DNA of 64,000 nt from Maritimibacter fusiformis (GCF_008086115.1 NZ_VSIY01000003.1:310001-374000), one strand, 5' to 3'. Counted from the first letter of the stretch, positions 7,973 through 19,257 are shown. Notes: a model not told the origin generated them from the sequence alone. Translations and numbers: made by a program.

Positions 7973-9001
7973 TTACATGCCGATCTTGATCGAACCGTCG
8001 ATGATGCCGGCCTTGATCTCGTCAAGCTCGGCCTGCAGTTCGGCCGGCACCGCACCCTCGAAGGTGTGGTAGGGCGCCAGGCTGACACCGTCGTTCTCCA
8101 GCGTGCCGACGATGACGCCGCCCTCGAAGGTGTCGTTCATGGCGGCTTCGATGACCTCCTGCACGGTCGAATCCATGCGCTTGAGCACCGAGGTCAGGTA
8201 GACATGCGCCTTTTCCGGGTCGGTCAGCGCCTGGTCGGCGTCGACGCCGATGATCTTGAGCTCGTCCGTGCCAAGCTCGTCGGCCAGCGCCGCAGACCCC
8301 AGACCCACAGGGCCGGCCACCGGCATCACGATGTCGGCGCCCTCGTCATAGAGGTTCTGGGCAAAGGCCCGGCCATCGTCGAGGCTGTCGAAGTTGCCGG
8401 TGAACAGGCCTTCCTTGGTCTCGGGGTTCCAGCCCAGCACGGTCACGTCGGTGCCGTGCTTTTCGTTGTAGTAGTTGGCGCCGTGCACCATGCCGTCCAT
8501 GAACACCGTCACCGGCGGGATGTTGATGCCGCCGAAGGTGCCCAGCACGCCGGTCTCGGTCATGCCGGCGGCGAGATAGCCGGCGAGGAACGCCGCCTGC
8601 TCGGTCGCGAACACCTGGCCGATGACGTTCGGGATCGCCGGGTCATAGGCAAAGTCGACGATCGAGAATTTCTGGTCGGGGTTGGCCTTGGCCGCCGCCG
8701 CGGTGGCGTCGCCCATCAGGAAGCCGACGGTCACGATCACGTCGCAGCCACCGCCCATCAGCGAGTTGAGGTTGGCCTCGTAATCGCTCTCGGCCTGGGA
8801 TTCGAGGAAGCGCCCTTCGATGCCGTGGGCCTCGATCGCGTCCTGCACACCCTTCCATGCGGTCTGGTTGAAGCCGGCATCGTCGATGCCGCCGGTGTCG
8901 GTCACCTGGCAGGCGGTAAAGGCCGAAGCGGCCGTCACCGACCCGGCAAGCAGCGCCGCGGCAAGACCGGTGCCGGTGGCAAATTTCGAAAGAACCGTCA
9001 T
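7973..9001 (-). CDS. BMP-family ABC transporter substrate-binding protein
   Basis: A 342-residue periplasmic binding protein of the basic membrane protein (PnrA/Med/NupN) family. It has a classical signal peptide (first ~28 residues, cut after ASA) and no lipobox cysteine, so it is soluble in the periplasm. The mature start 'CQVTDTGGIDDAGFNQTAWKG' (shown in part here: GGIDDAGFNQTAWKG) is the family's ligand-site signature, and 'IDFAYDP'-like and 'VDADQALTDPEKAHVYLTS' regions follow. ATG 9001 has GGAGG five bases upstream, which rules out the in-frame ATG at 9013. First gene of the importer operon. PnrA relatives bind purine nucleosides. Confidence 0.95.
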   Translation of the reverse strand: MTVLSKFATGTGLAAALLAGSVTAASAFTACQVTDTGGIDDAGFNQTAWKGVQDAIEAHGIEGRFLESQAESDYEANLNSLMGGGCDVIVTVGFLMGDATAAAAKANPDQKFSIVDFAYDPAIPNVIGQVFATEQAAFLAGYLAAGMTETGVLGTFGGINIPPVTVFMDGMVHGANYYNEKHGTDVTVLGWNPETKEGLFTGNFDSLDDGRAFAQNLYDEGADIVMPVAGPVGLGSAALADELGTDELKIIGVDADQALTDPEKAHVYLTSVLKRMDSTVQEVIEAAMNDTFEGGVIVGTLENDGVSLAPYHTFEGAVPAELQAELDEIKAGIIDGSIKIGM

Positions 9002-9266
9002 GTAAACCTCCATGTCACGCCGTGCCCCGACGTCGGGCGCGGCCGGTTAAGGAGCCGCGAACAAAGGGAAACGCACCTGAATGCGGCGATTCCCCCAGCG
9101 GCCATGCGAAACCTTAGCACGCACCTTGGCAAGGGTCGCGACAGATTTTTTTGTCCGAATGATCGAATTTTCGCAGGGTCCGCCGCCGCCGGTTGCCCTT
9201 GACGCGGCGGCACCCTGCCCCGATGCTGGCGGTCACCGAACAATCGGCCGCCCCCGGAAGGATGTC

Positions 9267-9983
9267 ATGTGCTGGAGTGAGAGCGCCACGCTGGCCATGG
9301 TCGGACTGGGCGCGGCGGCAACCCTGGTCTCGGCCCGAAACGGCAGCCCGCGCGCGGTGCCGGTGACGCTGGGATATTTCACCGTCATGGAGGCGCTGCA
9401 GGCCGGCGGCTACATGGTGATCGACCAGTGCGACCTGGTGCCGAACCGGGTGGTCACGGCGCTGAGTTTCTTTCACATCACGCTGCAACCGATCATCATC
9501 AACCTGTTCCTGCTGGCGCTGGTCGGACCGCATGTCACGCGCCGGATGCGCCGCGGCGTGCTCGTCGCCGCCGGGGTCGCCTCGGTGATCGTGGCGCTCC
9601 GGCTGGTGCCGTTCGACTGGGCCGGGCCGTGCCGCGACGGGATGAGCCTGTGCGGGCCGGGCTGGTGCACCGTGACCGGCACCTGGCACCTGGGCTGGAC
9701 GATGCCGCTCAATGACATGTGGACGGCGATCTGGGGCGAATGGATGCAGGGCCATCTGCCGTTCCCGGCCTATTTCGCGGCGGTGTTCGGGCTGCCTGTG
9801 CTCTACGGCGCCTGGCGGTTCGCGCTGTTTCACCTGGTGCTGGGGCCGGTGCTGGCGATGCTGCTGACCGACGACCCGAACGAGATGCCGGCGATCTGGT
9901 GCCTGTTCTCGGTCGGGCTGGTGCTGACGGCGCTGGTGCCGCCGGTGCGCCGGGCGATGTTCCCGCGCGCCGTCGCGGCCTAG
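9267..9983 (+). CDS. Integral membrane protein, DUF5765-like
   Basis: A 238-residue protein with about seven hydrophobic segments and a cysteine-containing N-terminus (MCWSESATLAMVGLGA). A loop near residue 115-135 holds three more Cys (around GPCRDG, LCGPGWC). The sequence matches my memory of DUF5765, a membrane family of unknown function common in Rhodobacterales. ATG 9267 follows GGAAGGATGTC, a fair ribosome site; the longer frame to 9081 is unlikely. Its stop TAG overlaps the stop of the convergent cytochrome gene in a shared CTAG. No operon partners on this strand. Function unknown. Confidence 0.75.
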   Translation: MCWSESATLAMVGLGAAATLVSARNGSPRAVPVTLGYFTVMEALQAGGYMVIDQCDLVPNRVVTALSFFHITLQPIIINLFLLALVGPHVTRRMRRGVLVAAGVASVIVALRLVPFDWAGPCRDGMSLCGPGWCTVTGTWHLGWTMPLNDMWTAIWGEWMQGHLPFPAYFAAVFGLPVLYGAWRFALFHLVLGPVLAMLLTDDPNEMPAIWCLFSVGLVLTALVPPVRRAMFPRAVAA

Positions 9984-10363
9984 CCCTTCTGCACCCCTTC
10001 GAGATACTGCGCCAGCAGGATCAGCGACAGCGGCGTCGGGGTCGGCGTGCCGTCGGGGTCGGTCCAGGTCTCGATCGGGCTGGCGATCAGCGCGCCGAAC
10101 TCGGGCATCGGGCCGTGGGTGGCATCGCGGGAATAGCCGTCGATGGTCGACATCGCGTAACGCGCCGGGAAGGTGCCGCCGTGGCGTGCGGCCAGCGTGG
10201 TCAGATCGGGTGCGCCAAGCCCGGCATCCCCGGTGGCATCGGCGCCGTGGCAACTGGCGCAGTATTCGCCATACAGCCCGGCCCCGGTCATCGGCGCCTC
10301 TTCGACGCAGCCCGCCAGCCCGGCCAGCGCCGCACCGGCGATCAGGATTGCCCGTGGTTTCAT
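9980..10363 (-). CDS. Small c-type cytochrome, predicted lipoprotein
   Basis: A 127-residue class I cytochrome c. The signal sequence ends in the lipobox LAGC at residues 16-19, so it is probably anchored by lipid on the periplasmic face. Haem is bound at CASCHG (about residue 36); a Met in 'GPMPEFG' near 87 is the likely distal ligand. ATG 10363 is chosen because the signal peptide begins there; an upstream frame to 10486 has no such feature. It is convergent with the DUF5765-like gene, sharing a 4-base CTAG at the stops. Redox partner unknown. Confidence 0.88.
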   Translation of the reverse strand: MKPRAILIAGAALAGLAGCVEEAPMTGAGLYGEYCASCHGADATGDAGLGAPDLTTLAARHGGTFPARYAMSTIDGYSRDATHGPMPEFGALIASPIETWTDPDGTPTPTPLSLILLAQYLEGVQKG

Positions 10364-10464
10364 GTCGCCCCTCCTTGTTGTTTTGCCGCAGACTAGCGCA
10401 TTCCCCTGCCCGACGCCAAGCGCCAGCGCTTGCACCCGCCCGCGTCGCGGCGCAATGTCGCCGC

Positions 10465-10869
10465 ATGGACATAGAAACCGCAACACGCTGGCTTGACGAC
10501 CATTTCACCGACTGGGTGCGCGCGCTGGATATCCGGGTCGACGATGTCGCCTGCACCGGCGCCGTGCTGTCGATGCCGGTCACCAATGCGATCAAGCGCT
10601 CGGGCGGCATCGCCGCCGGGCCCGCCCTGACCGCGCTGACCGATACCGCGATGGTGGTCGCCTGCGCCGGTCACAACCGGGGCTTTCGCCCGGTCGCCAC
10701 GGTCACGCTCGACACCCAGTTCCTGCGCCCGGCGTCGGGCGAGCGGATCAGCTGCACCGCCACCATCCTGCGCGCCGGACGCTCGCTGATCTTCCTGCGC
10801 GCGGCCCTGACCGAAGAGCCGTCGGGCAAGGACGTGGCCCATGCCACCGCCACCTTCGCGGTGCAGTAG
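10465..10869 (+). CDS. Hotdog-fold thioesterase, PaaI-like
   Basis: A 134-residue cytosolic hotdog protein of the PaaI/YdiI group that hydrolyses acyl-CoA thioesters. The core is 'GGIAAGPALTALTDTAMVVA' (helix region about residues 47-66) and the strand 'VATVTLDTQFLRPASG'. The usual catalytic HGG is replaced by RSGGIAAG, a variant seen in related proteins, so activity is likely but the substrate is unknown. ATG 10465 matches the start of the domain; the longer frame from 10186 is an antisense shadow of the cytochrome. It converges with the L,D-transpeptidase gene, 3 bases apart. Confidence 0.82.
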   Translation: MDIETATRWLDDHFTDWVRALDIRVDDVACTGAVLSMPVTNAIKRSGGIAAGPALTALTDTAMVVACAGHNRGFRPVATVTLDTQFLRPASGERISCTATILRAGRSLIFLRAALTEEPSGKDVAHATATFAVQ

Positions 10870-10872
10870 AGG

Positions 10873-11331
10873 TCAGGGCTGAACGGTGATGAGGGTGGCG
10901 GATTTGCCCGCCGCCTCGACCATCGCATAGAAGGTCCGGGCATGATCGGGGTGCAGGCGCACGCAGCCGTGCGACACCGGGCGCCCCAGGCTCGCGATCT
11001 CGTAGGTGCCGTGTATCCCGATGTTTCCGTTGAAGAACACCGACCACGGCATCGGCGCGTCGTCGTAAAGCGACGAGCGGTGGTTGGGCGACAGCATGGT
11101 GGGGTGAAAGCGCCCCGTGGGCGTAGGATAGCCCGCGCGCCCGGTCGAGACTGGCCAGACATGGGTTTCCACCCGCCCGCCCGCGCGGCGCGTGACCGTC
11201 ACCGCCTGGTCCGACAGGTCGATCACCGCCTCGACGCGGTCAGGCTGGGGCGCGGGCGCGGCGCTTTCCGGCACCTCGGTGCAGGCCGCCGCAAGAACGA
11301 CCAGCACCAGCGCACCAAGCGCGGCGCGCAT
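10873..11331 (-). CDS. L,D-transpeptidase (YkuD), predicted lipoprotein
   Basis: A 152-residue YkuD-domain enzyme acting on periplasmic peptidoglycan (3-3 cross-links or attachment of proteins). The signal peptide ends in a lipobox-like AAAC (Cys about residue 17), suggesting a lipid anchor. The active site reads IHGTY ... VSHGCVRL with catalytic Cys in SHGC, the consensus form. It starts one base after the stop of a second YkuD gene, so the two are cotranscribed. The two are clearly paralogues (both have 'SLYDDAPMP'). Confidence 0.9.
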   Translation of the reverse strand: MRAALGALVLVVLAAACTEVPESAAPAPQPDRVEAVIDLSDQAVTVTRRAGGRVETHVWPVSTGRAGYPTPTGRFHPTMLSPNHRSSLYDDAPMPWSVFFNGNIGIHGTYEIASLGRPVSHGCVRLHPDHARTFYAMVEAAGKSATLITVQP

Positions 11332-11332
11332 C

Positions 11333-11800
11333 CTAGTCCTGGACGATGATGTAGGTGTCCTGCTTGTCCGTGGCATAGACCATCTCATAGAGCACGCGTG
11401 CGTTTTCCGGCGACAGGCGCACGCATCCGGCCGAGGCCGGACGGCCCAGCGCGCCGGTGGAATAGGTTCCATGTATGGCGTAGTTGCCGGAATAGAAGAT
11501 CGCGAACGGCATCGGCGCATCGTCATAGAGCGACGATTTGTGATCGCGGCTGAACCACTCCGGCTGGTAGGTGCCGCGCGGCGTGATCTTGCCCGCCCGC
11601 GCGGTCGAGACCGGCCAGGTATGCAGCCGCCGCCCGCCGCGCATCACCACCATGCGCTGTTCGGACACGTCGACCTTGATCACGATATGGTCGGTGCGCC
11701 CGGCGGAAGAAAACCGCTCGCTCGCATCGGCGCCGGTGGCAGCCAGCACGCCCGCGGCGAGAAAAAAAGACATGGAAATACGTTTGGCGAATCCACCCAT
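11333..11800 (-). CDS. L,D-transpeptidase (YkuD), secreted
   Basis: A 155-residue YkuD-domain protein with a plain signal peptide (first ~27 residues, cut after ADA). The active site is IHGTY ... ASAGCVRL: the His of the common SHGC motif is Ala, while the catalytic Cys and the upstream His are kept. Such variants occur in functional relatives. It is the upstream member of the tandem pair with 10873-11331. It probably acts on tetrapeptide stems in the periplasm. Confidence 0.9.
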   Translation of the reverse strand: MGGFAKRISMSFFLAAGVLAATGADASERFSSAGRTDHIVIKVDVSEQRMVVMRGGRRLHTWPVSTARAGKITPRGTYQPEWFSRDHKSSLYDDAPMPFAIFYSGNYAIHGTYSTGALGRPASAGCVRLSPENARVLYEMVYATDKQDTYIIVQD

Positions 11801-11874
11801 GGTTCAGACATCCTTGTTACCCCGCCGCCCAGACTAGGGGCCGGGCAGCCGGGTGCAAGTCTGCCAGGGAAATC

Positions 11875-12558
11875 CTAACCTTCGGTGACCAGCCCGTTGT
11901 CCAGCCGCAACACCCGGTCCATCCGCGCGGCGAGGCCAAGGTTGTGGGTGGCGATGAGCGCCGACAGCCCGGTGTCGCGCACCAGGTCCATCAGGGCGGC
12001 AAACACCCGGTCCGAGGTCTCGGGATCGAGGTTGCCGGTCGGCTCGTCGGCCAGAAGCAGCGCCGGGCCATTGGCCAGCGCCCGGCAGAAGGCGACGCGC
12101 TGCTGTTCGCCCCCCGACATCTCGGCGGGGCGGTGATCGGCGCGCGGGCCGACACCGACCCGGTCGAGCAGCGCCATCGCGCGTTCGCGTGCCGCCCCCT
12201 GCCCCACGCCGTTGGCAAGCTGCGGCAGGATGACGTTCTCGACCGCCGAGAATTCGGGCAGGAGGTGGTGAAACTGGTAGATGAAGCCGACATGCTCGCG
12301 CCGCATCGCGGTGCGGGTCTGATCGCCCGCGTCGGTCATGTCCTGACCGCAGATCCTGACCCGCCCCGCATCGGGCGTGTCGAGCAGCCCGGCGATATGC
12401 AGGAGCGTCGACTTGCCCGCGCCGGAGGGTGCGACCAGCGCCACGACCTCGCCGGGCGCCAGCACCAGGCTTGCCCCGCGCAGCACGTTGACCTCGCCGG
12501 GCAGACCCCGGTTGAAGTGCTTTTCCACACCGTCGAGCGCCAGCACCGGTTCACTCAT
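11875..12558 (-). CDS. lolD: Lipoprotein-releasing ABC transporter ATPase LolD
   Basis: A 227-residue ABC ATPase that powers extraction of lipoproteins from the inner membrane for delivery to LolA. Walker A is APSGAGKST (about residue 42), followed by '[12 protein letters not shown]', the signature '[15 protein letters not shown]' and Walker B '[12 protein letters not shown]', all close to E. coli LolD. The start overlaps the lolC stop by 8 bases, so the pair is coupled. The adjacent permease supports lolD over other MacB-type ATPases. Confidence 0.94.
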   Translation of the reverse strand: MSEPVLALDGVEKHFNRGLPGEVNVLRGASLVLAPGEVVALVAPSGAGKSTLLHIAGLLDTPDAGRVRICGQDMTDAGDQTRTAMRREHVGFIYQFHHLLPEFSAVENVILPQLANGVGQGAARERAMALLDRVGVGPRADHRPAEMSGGEQQRVAFCRALANGPALLLADEPTGNLDPETSDRVFAALMDLVRDTGLSALIATHNLGLAARMDRVLRLDNGLVTEG

Positions 12559-13837
12559 AGCGCAGCGCCTCGACCGGGTTCATCCGCGCGGCGCGTCGGG
12601 CCGGGAAGATCGTGACCAGAAAACTGAGGGTGAGCGACAGCGCCACCGCCGACAGCACGTCGCCCAGCTCCAGCTTGGCCGGCAGCCGGTAGATGCCGCG
12701 CACCGACGGGTCCCACACCCCGCCGCCGGAAATGGCGTCGACCAGCGCGAAGATCGGGTCGATGTAGATCGCAAAGAGACAGCCCACGACGACCCCCGCC
12801 GCCGTGCCGACCAGCCCGGTGAGCGAGCCGCAGAGGAAGAATATCCGCAGCACCGAGCCTTCGGTCAGCCCCATCGTGCGCAGGATGCCGATGTCGCGGC
12901 CCTTGTTCTTGACCAGCATGATCAGCCCGGAAATGATGTTCATCGAGGCGATCAGCACGAGGACGGACAGGATGATGAACATCACGTTGTCCTCCATGTC
13001 GAGCGCCCGCAGGAAAGCCCCGGAACTGTCGCGCCAGGTCCAGACCGCCGCATTCGGCCCGGCGGCGGACAGGATCGGGCCCAGCCGCGCCTCGACATGC
13101 TCGGGATCGTCCAGCATCACCTCGATCTCGTCGGCGCTGCCTTCCTTGTTGAAAAAGCTCTGCGCCTCGTCGAACGGCAGGTAGACGCGGGTGCGGTCGA
13201 TGTCCCAGCGTCCGGCGGTGAAGATATAGACCACCTCGTAGGCGTTCACCCGCGGCGTGGTGCCGAAGGCGGTCTTGACCCCGTTGGGCGAGATGATCCG
13301 GATCTTGTCACCGACCCCGACGCCAAGATCGCGCGCCACGCCCGAGCCGATGGCGATGCCGCGTTCATAGGCCGAGATGTCGCCGGTGAACGCCTCCGGC
13401 TCGGCGATGCGCGGGATGGTGAGCAGGTCTTGGTAGCGCAGGCCGAACACCTCGACCCCGGCGTTGGTGTCGCCCCGGTTGGCCATCACCTGGCCCTTGA
13501 TCAGGGGTGCAGCCCGGGTGACGCCCTCGACCGCGGCGATGCGCGCGGCCCAGTCGTCATAGTCGGCGATCGCGCGGCTGGGATTGCCGGCCGCGTCGAT
13601 GACCACCCGCGAATAGACGGTGACATGGGCATTGGCACCCAGGATGGTATCGACGAACTCGCCGCGAAAGCCGGTGCGCACGGCAAGCGTGATGATCAGC
13701 GCGGCCACGGCCAGCGTGATGCCAATGAGCGAAATCCAGGTCATCACGCTGACGCCGCCCTCGGCGCGGCGCGCGCGCAGGTAGCGCCAGGCGATGATCC
13801 ATTCGAAACGGGCAAAGGGGGCGGTGCGGTTGGCCAC
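12551..13837 (-). CDS. lolC: Lipoprotein-releasing ABC transporter permease (LolC/LolE/LolF type)
   Basis: A 428-residue inner-membrane permease with one N-terminal membrane helix (about residues 30-52), a large periplasmic domain and three C-terminal helices, the LolC/E plan. N-terminal '[20 protein letters not shown]' and C-terminal '[18 protein letters not shown]' are family signatures. Only one permease gene lies beside lolD, so it may work as a homodimer, as described for LolF in bacteria with a single LolC/E protein; a second gene elsewhere cannot be excluded. Confidence 0.92.
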   Translation of the reverse strand: MANRTAPFARFEWIIAWRYLRARRAEGGVSVMTWISLIGITLAVAALIITLAVRTGFRGEFVDTILGANAHVTVYSRVVIDAAGNPSRAIADYDDWAARIAAVEGVTRAAPLIKGQVMANRGDTNAGVEVFGLRYQDLLTIPRIAEPEAFTGDISAYERGIAIGSGVARDLGVGVGDKIRIISPNGVKTAFGTTPRVNAYEVVYIFTAGRWDIDRTRVYLPFDEAQSFFNKEGSADEIEVMLDDPEHVEARLGPILSAAGPNAAVWTWRDSSGAFLRALDMEDNVMFIILSVLVLIASMNIISGLIMLVKNKGRDIGILRTMGLTEGSVLRIFFLCGSLTGLVGTAAGVVVGCLFAIYIDPIFALVDAISGGGVWDPSVRGIYRLPAKLELGDVLSAVALSLTLSFLVTIFPARRAARMNPVEALRYE

Positions 13838-14242
13838 GGGCTCTCCGGTCAGGATTCGGCGCGAAAGTGGGCCGGGGCGGGCCGAAGGTCAAGCCGGTGC
13901 GGCCGGCGGACCAACGCCGAACGCCCCGCGCGGGAGTTTCCCGGCAGGGTGTCTGCGTTCTCATCGCTCACATACTCACAAGGGGTAAAGTGGCGGGCCC
14001 GCCTTGGGGCAAGTGTTCCTTCGCCGGGCGCAGAGCCTCGCCTGCACCTTCATCAGGTGGTCTTAGGTGTCCCGGCTGCCTCTTGTCCGGTTTTGATATG
14101 CCGGGGTCGAGACACGGATACCACTTTCGTGCACGGGAAGCGTTATCGCAGGAAAAGGTTAACGGGCGCGAAACCCTGCGTGCGTTGCCTCGGCGTGCCT
14201 TCCCCAGACAGCGCAGGCATTGCCGCGTTCTTGCACGGTGGT
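13838..14242. other. 405-bp intergenic stretch with hairpins, no supported gene
   Basis: No open frame here resembles a known protein. It contains a perfect 12-base palindrome (GGCGGGCCCGCC near 13992), a 5-bp hairpin CACCT/AGGTG (14045-14059) and a two-part stem GTGTC-CCGGC (14067-14076) with GCCGG ... GACAC (14100-14115). It includes the lolC promoter region, and cueR ends at its far side. A small RNA is possible but I cannot match it to 6S, SRP, RNase P or tmRNA. Confidence 0.5.
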
Positions 14243-14662
14243 CTAACCGCGGTCATCCGGGCGGTCGGTTTCCGCCGGCGGCGCTGCGAGGTCGGCGAGG
14301 ATCGGGCAGTCGGGCCGGTGGTCGCCGGCGCAGGCATCGACCAGGCGCGCGAGTGTTGCGCGCATCTCGGTCAGTTCCGTGATCTTGCGGTCGATCTCGG
14401 CCAGGTGGCCCTCGGCGATCTGCTTGACCTCGGCGCTGGTGCGGTGGTCGTCCTCGTAGAGCTTGAGCAGGTTGCGGCAATCCTCGATGCTGAACCCGAG
14501 CGCGCGGGCGCGGCCCAGAAAGGCCAGCATGTGCACGTCGCGCTCTCTAAAGCTGCGATAGCCGTTGGCGCTGCGCAGGGGCTTTACCAGCCCGATATCC
14601 TCGTAATAGCGGATCGTCTTGGCCGGAAGGCCGGACCGGATCGCCACATCTCCGATGTTCAT
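14243..14662 (-). CDS. cueR: Copper(I)-responsive MerR-family regulator CueR
   Basis: A 139-residue MerR-family activator. N-terminal winged helix 'MNIGDVAIRSGLPAKTIRYY', a long dimer helix, and a metal loop with Cys111 and Cys119 (CAGDHRPDCPIL), matching Cys112/Cys120 of E. coli CueR that bind Cu(I), Ag(I) or Au(I). I prefer the ATG at 14662 because GAGGAGG sits 8 bases away; the ATG at 14668 is only 2 bases from it. It follows copA by 13 bases and is probably cotranscribed, so it is autoregulated. It should act on the two CueR-type promoters at 17211-17297. Confidence 0.95.
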   Translation of the reverse strand: MNIGDVAIRSGLPAKTIRYYEDIGLVKPLRSANGYRSFRERDVHMLAFLGRARALGFSIEDCRNLLKLYEDDHRTSAEVKQIAEGHLAEIDRKITELTEMRATLARLVDACAGDHRPDCPILADLAAPPAETDRPDDRG

Positions 14663-14675
14663 GGTCATATCCTCC

Positions 14676-17183
<2,508 letters not shown>

Positions 17184-17210
17184 GGGTGTCTCCCTCGGTT
17201 GCATGGGGTT

Positions 17211-17241
17211 CAGATAGGGGTTCCACTGACTGGAAGGTCAA
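17211..17241 (-). promoter_or_regulatory. CueR-type promoter of copA
   Basis: Read on the minus strand: -35 TTGACC (17241-17236), 19-bp spacer holding the dyad TTCC-N7-GGAA (17235-17221), and -10 TATCTG (17216-17211). The long 19-bp spacer with the dyad centred between -35 and -10 is the hallmark of MerR-family activation. The copA start codon is 28 bases downstream of the -10. Confidence 0.88.
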
Positions 17242-17267
17242 TGGTTCAAATTATTTTTCACGCGCTC

Positions 17268-17297
17268 TTGACCTTCCCGCGGTGGAAGACCTCACCT
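17268..17297 (+). promoter_or_regulatory. CueR-type promoter of copZ
   Basis: -35 TTGACC (17268-17273), dyad TTCC-N6-GGAA (17274-17287) and a weak -10 TCACCT at 17292-17297 after an 18-bp spacer. The dyad is one base shorter than in the copA promoter. The copZ start is 26 bases downstream. Divergent arrangement means one regulator can switch both genes from a 90-bp region. Confidence 0.78.
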
Positions 17298-17322
17298 GAG
17301 CGCATGTGAAAAGGAGACAGGC

Positions 17323-17529
17323 ATGACCAGATTCAGCGTACCGGACATGAGCTGCGGCCACTGCACCGCGGCAATCGAAAAGGCGATCGCCGCCGCCGAC
17401 CCCGCCGCCAAGGTCTCGTGCGACCTTGACGCGCGCACCGTCGACGTGGACAGCAGCCTGAACGAACAGGCGTTGTCGGACGCGATCCGCGAAGCCGGAT
17501 ACGAGTCCACCACACTGGCGGCGACCTGA
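17323..17529 (+). CDS. copZ: Copper chaperone CopZ (HMA domain)
   Basis: A 68-residue single heavy-metal-associated domain. The Cu(I) site is MSCGHC at residues 9-14; the ferredoxin-like fold is recognisable by 'AIEKAIAAADPAAKVSCDLDA' (in part) and the C-terminal 'IREAGYES'. It should carry Cu(I) in the cytosol to CopA or CueR. AAGGAG lies 8 bases before ATG 17323. It is divergent from copA with its own CueR-type promoter. Confidence 0.93.
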   Translation: MTRFSVPDMSCGHCTAAIEKAIAAADPAAKVSCDLDARTVDVDSSLNEQALSDAIREAGYESTTLAAT

Positions 17530-17569
17530 CGCAAGGAATGGCGCCGGTGACCCCGGTGCCGGTGCCTCG

Positions 17570-18046
17570 TCAGCCGCCGTCGACCTGACGCTCGACGGCG
17601 CTGCGTTCGGCCTGAATCCGGCGTTCCCGCTCTGGCCAGGTGGATTTGATGTAGGCGAGGATGTTTCGGATCTGATCGTCGGTAAGCTGATCGCCGAAAC
17701 CCGGCATGCCGCTGGCAAAGTCGACGCCCTGCGCGGCAAGCGCGGCCTGCCCGCCAAGCCGGGTGTAGTCGAAAAGCACGCGGTCGGAGTGGTGCCAGGT
17801 ATGCCCGGTTTCATCATGCGGCGGGGCGGGCAGCACCCCGTCCGGCCCCGGCGACTGCCAGTCGGGCTGGCCCTCGAGGTTCGCACCGTGGCAGGCGGCG
17901 CAGTAGACCTGATAGAGCCGCGCGCCCTCTGCCAGGTCGGCGCGTCGCGACAGCATCCGGCTGCGCTCGCCGGTGATGTCGACAAGCCAGACCCCGGCCA
18001 CGGCGCCGGACAGGAGCAGGGCAGACAGCACAAGGGTTTTCCGCAT
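17570..18046 (-). CDS. Membrane-anchored c-type cytochrome
   Basis: A 158-residue protein with an N-terminal hydrophobic segment (about residues 5-25) that is either an uncleaved anchor or a signal peptide. Haem motif CAACHG lies near residue 49-54; '[24 protein letters not shown]' near the C-terminus contains the usual cytochrome c helix, and GMPGFG supplies the likely Met ligand. Cytochromes of this type often sit beside copper-handling genes, but the role is unknown. It converges with copZ, 40 bases apart. Confidence 0.87.
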   Translation of the reverse strand: MRKTLVLSALLLSGAVAGVWLVDITGERSRMLSRRADLAEGARLYQVYCAACHGANLEGQPDWQSPGPDGVLPAPPHDETGHTWHHSDRVLFDYTRLGGQAALAAQGVDFASGMPGFGDQLTDDQIRNILAYIKSTWPERERRIQAERSAVERQVDGG

Positions 18047-18257
18047 CTCAGGTCATTCCGTCAGGTCGTCGTGGCCGCATGGCCGGTCATGCCGCAACGA
18101 TACAGCCATTTCCCCCGGTTGTCCGCGCCGCGCGGCGGAACAATCCGGCCAGCCACGGGTTTGTGACTGGACCCTCGCAAACGGGCGCGTTCCAATGCAG
18201 GCCCGATCGGTGCCTTGCGCGTGCGCCACCTTCGACAGCTACCAGGAGGCCATAGCC

Positions 18258-18923
18258 ATGTTGACCAGACGCCATTTCGTCGTGACCGCTGCGGCGCTGT
18301 TCTCGCCGCCAATCTCGGGGCCGTTGTTCGCGGTTCCCCAATCGCGCGAGGCGCAGTGGGCGGCGTGGGATGCACAGGTCACGCCGCCGAACTACGACCC
18401 GGCAGTGTCGAACCCGTGGGGGCTTCATCCGCGGTTCCTGCCCCGGCTGGTCGAGGCCAAGGACGGGCTCACCCCCGGCGATATCCATGTCGATGCGGTG
18501 GCCCGCTATCTCTACCATATCAAGGATGACGGGACGGCAATGCGCTTTGGCGTCGCCATCGCCCGCGGCGACCTTTACGAGGCGGGCACCTACACCATTC
18601 GCCGCAAGGCCAAGTGGCCAACCTGGACCCCGACGCAAAACATGATCCGGCGCGACCCCGAGCTTTACGCGCCCTATGTCGATGGGCAGGAGGGCGGCCC
18701 GACCAACCCGTTGGGCGCCAGGGCGTTCTACCTCTATGTCGGCGACCGCGACACCTATCTTCGCATCCACGGCTCGCCCTATCCGCGGTCGATCGGCGGG
18801 CGGGCCAGTTCGGGCTGCGTGCGGATGGTCATGGCCCATATCATCGGCCTTTACGACCAGGTCGAAACCGGATCGACCGCGTTCCTCTATCCGCCCGAGG
18901 ATGCCCTCGCGGCGCAGAGTTGA
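18258..18923 (+). CDS. L,D-transpeptidase (YkuD) with Tat-like signal
   Basis: A 221-residue YkuD-domain protein. The N-terminus MLTRRHFVVTAAALF has the twin-arginine pattern, implying export in folded form. The active site is IHGSP ... ASSGCVRM, with catalytic Cys in SSGC and a Ser where many have His. Upstream AGGAGG fixes ATG 18258. It resembles ErfK/YbiS-like enzymes that cross-link peptidoglycan or attach lipoprotein. It is the third YkuD gene in 8 kb, but more divergent from the tandem pair at 10.9-11.8 kb than those are from each other. Confidence 0.88.
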   Translation: MLTRRHFVVTAAALFSPPISGPLFAVPQSREAQWAAWDAQVTPPNYDPAVSNPWGLHPRFLPRLVEAKDGLTPGDIHVDAVARYLYHIKDDGTAMRFGVAIARGDLYEAGTYTIRRKAKWPTWTPTQNMIRRDPELYAPYVDGQEGGPTNPLGARAFYLYVGDRDTYLRIHGSPYPRSIGGRASSGCVRMVMAHIIGLYDQVETGSTAFLYPPEDALAAQS

Positions 18924-18963
18924 GCGGGCGGCCAGGGCGCGCCGCCCGGCGCGCGGGCGTGCC

Positions 18964-19257
18964 TCACCCCGTGGCGGCCGGCGGCACCCCGGCCTGGGTG
19001 CAGATCGGATTGCCCTGGGTGGTGCGAAGCGGCAGCAGGGTGCTTTCGACGGGACCATCGTGAAGATACCAGTAGCACCCGTCCTCGGGTGAAATGCGGA
19101 CGGCCCGAAGGTTCTGATACGGGGCCGCGACCGCGAGGACACCCTCGGGAAGTTCTTCGAGAAACCCCGTATCCGCATCGGTCGGGGCGACATCGACAGC
19201 CGCGCACCCGGCAAGCAGCGCCATCGCCGCCACCAGCCCAAGTCGTTGAAAATTCAT
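18964..19257 (-). CDS. Small predicted lipoprotein, unknown function
   Basis: A 97-residue protein whose signal peptide ends in the lipobox LLAGC (Cys about residue 17), so it is probably lipid-anchored in the cell envelope. The mature part has two Cys ('DGCYWYLHDG' and 'NPICTQAG') that may form a disulfide. GGAGAG precedes ATG 19257. I do not recognise a family. It converges with the YkuD gene, 40 bases apart. Two direct copies of an 11-base sequence lie upstream (19304-19342). Confidence 0.78.
   Translation of the reverse strand: MNFQRLGLVAAMALLAGCAAVDVAPTDADTGFLEELPEGVLAVAAPYQNLRAVRISPEDGCYWYLHDGPVESTLLPLRTTQGNPICTQAGVPPAATG

Noticed and set aside
9197..9230. TTGACG-like promoter before the DUF5765-like gene
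   Set aside because: No convincing -10 at proper spacing; too weak to list in GC-rich DNA.
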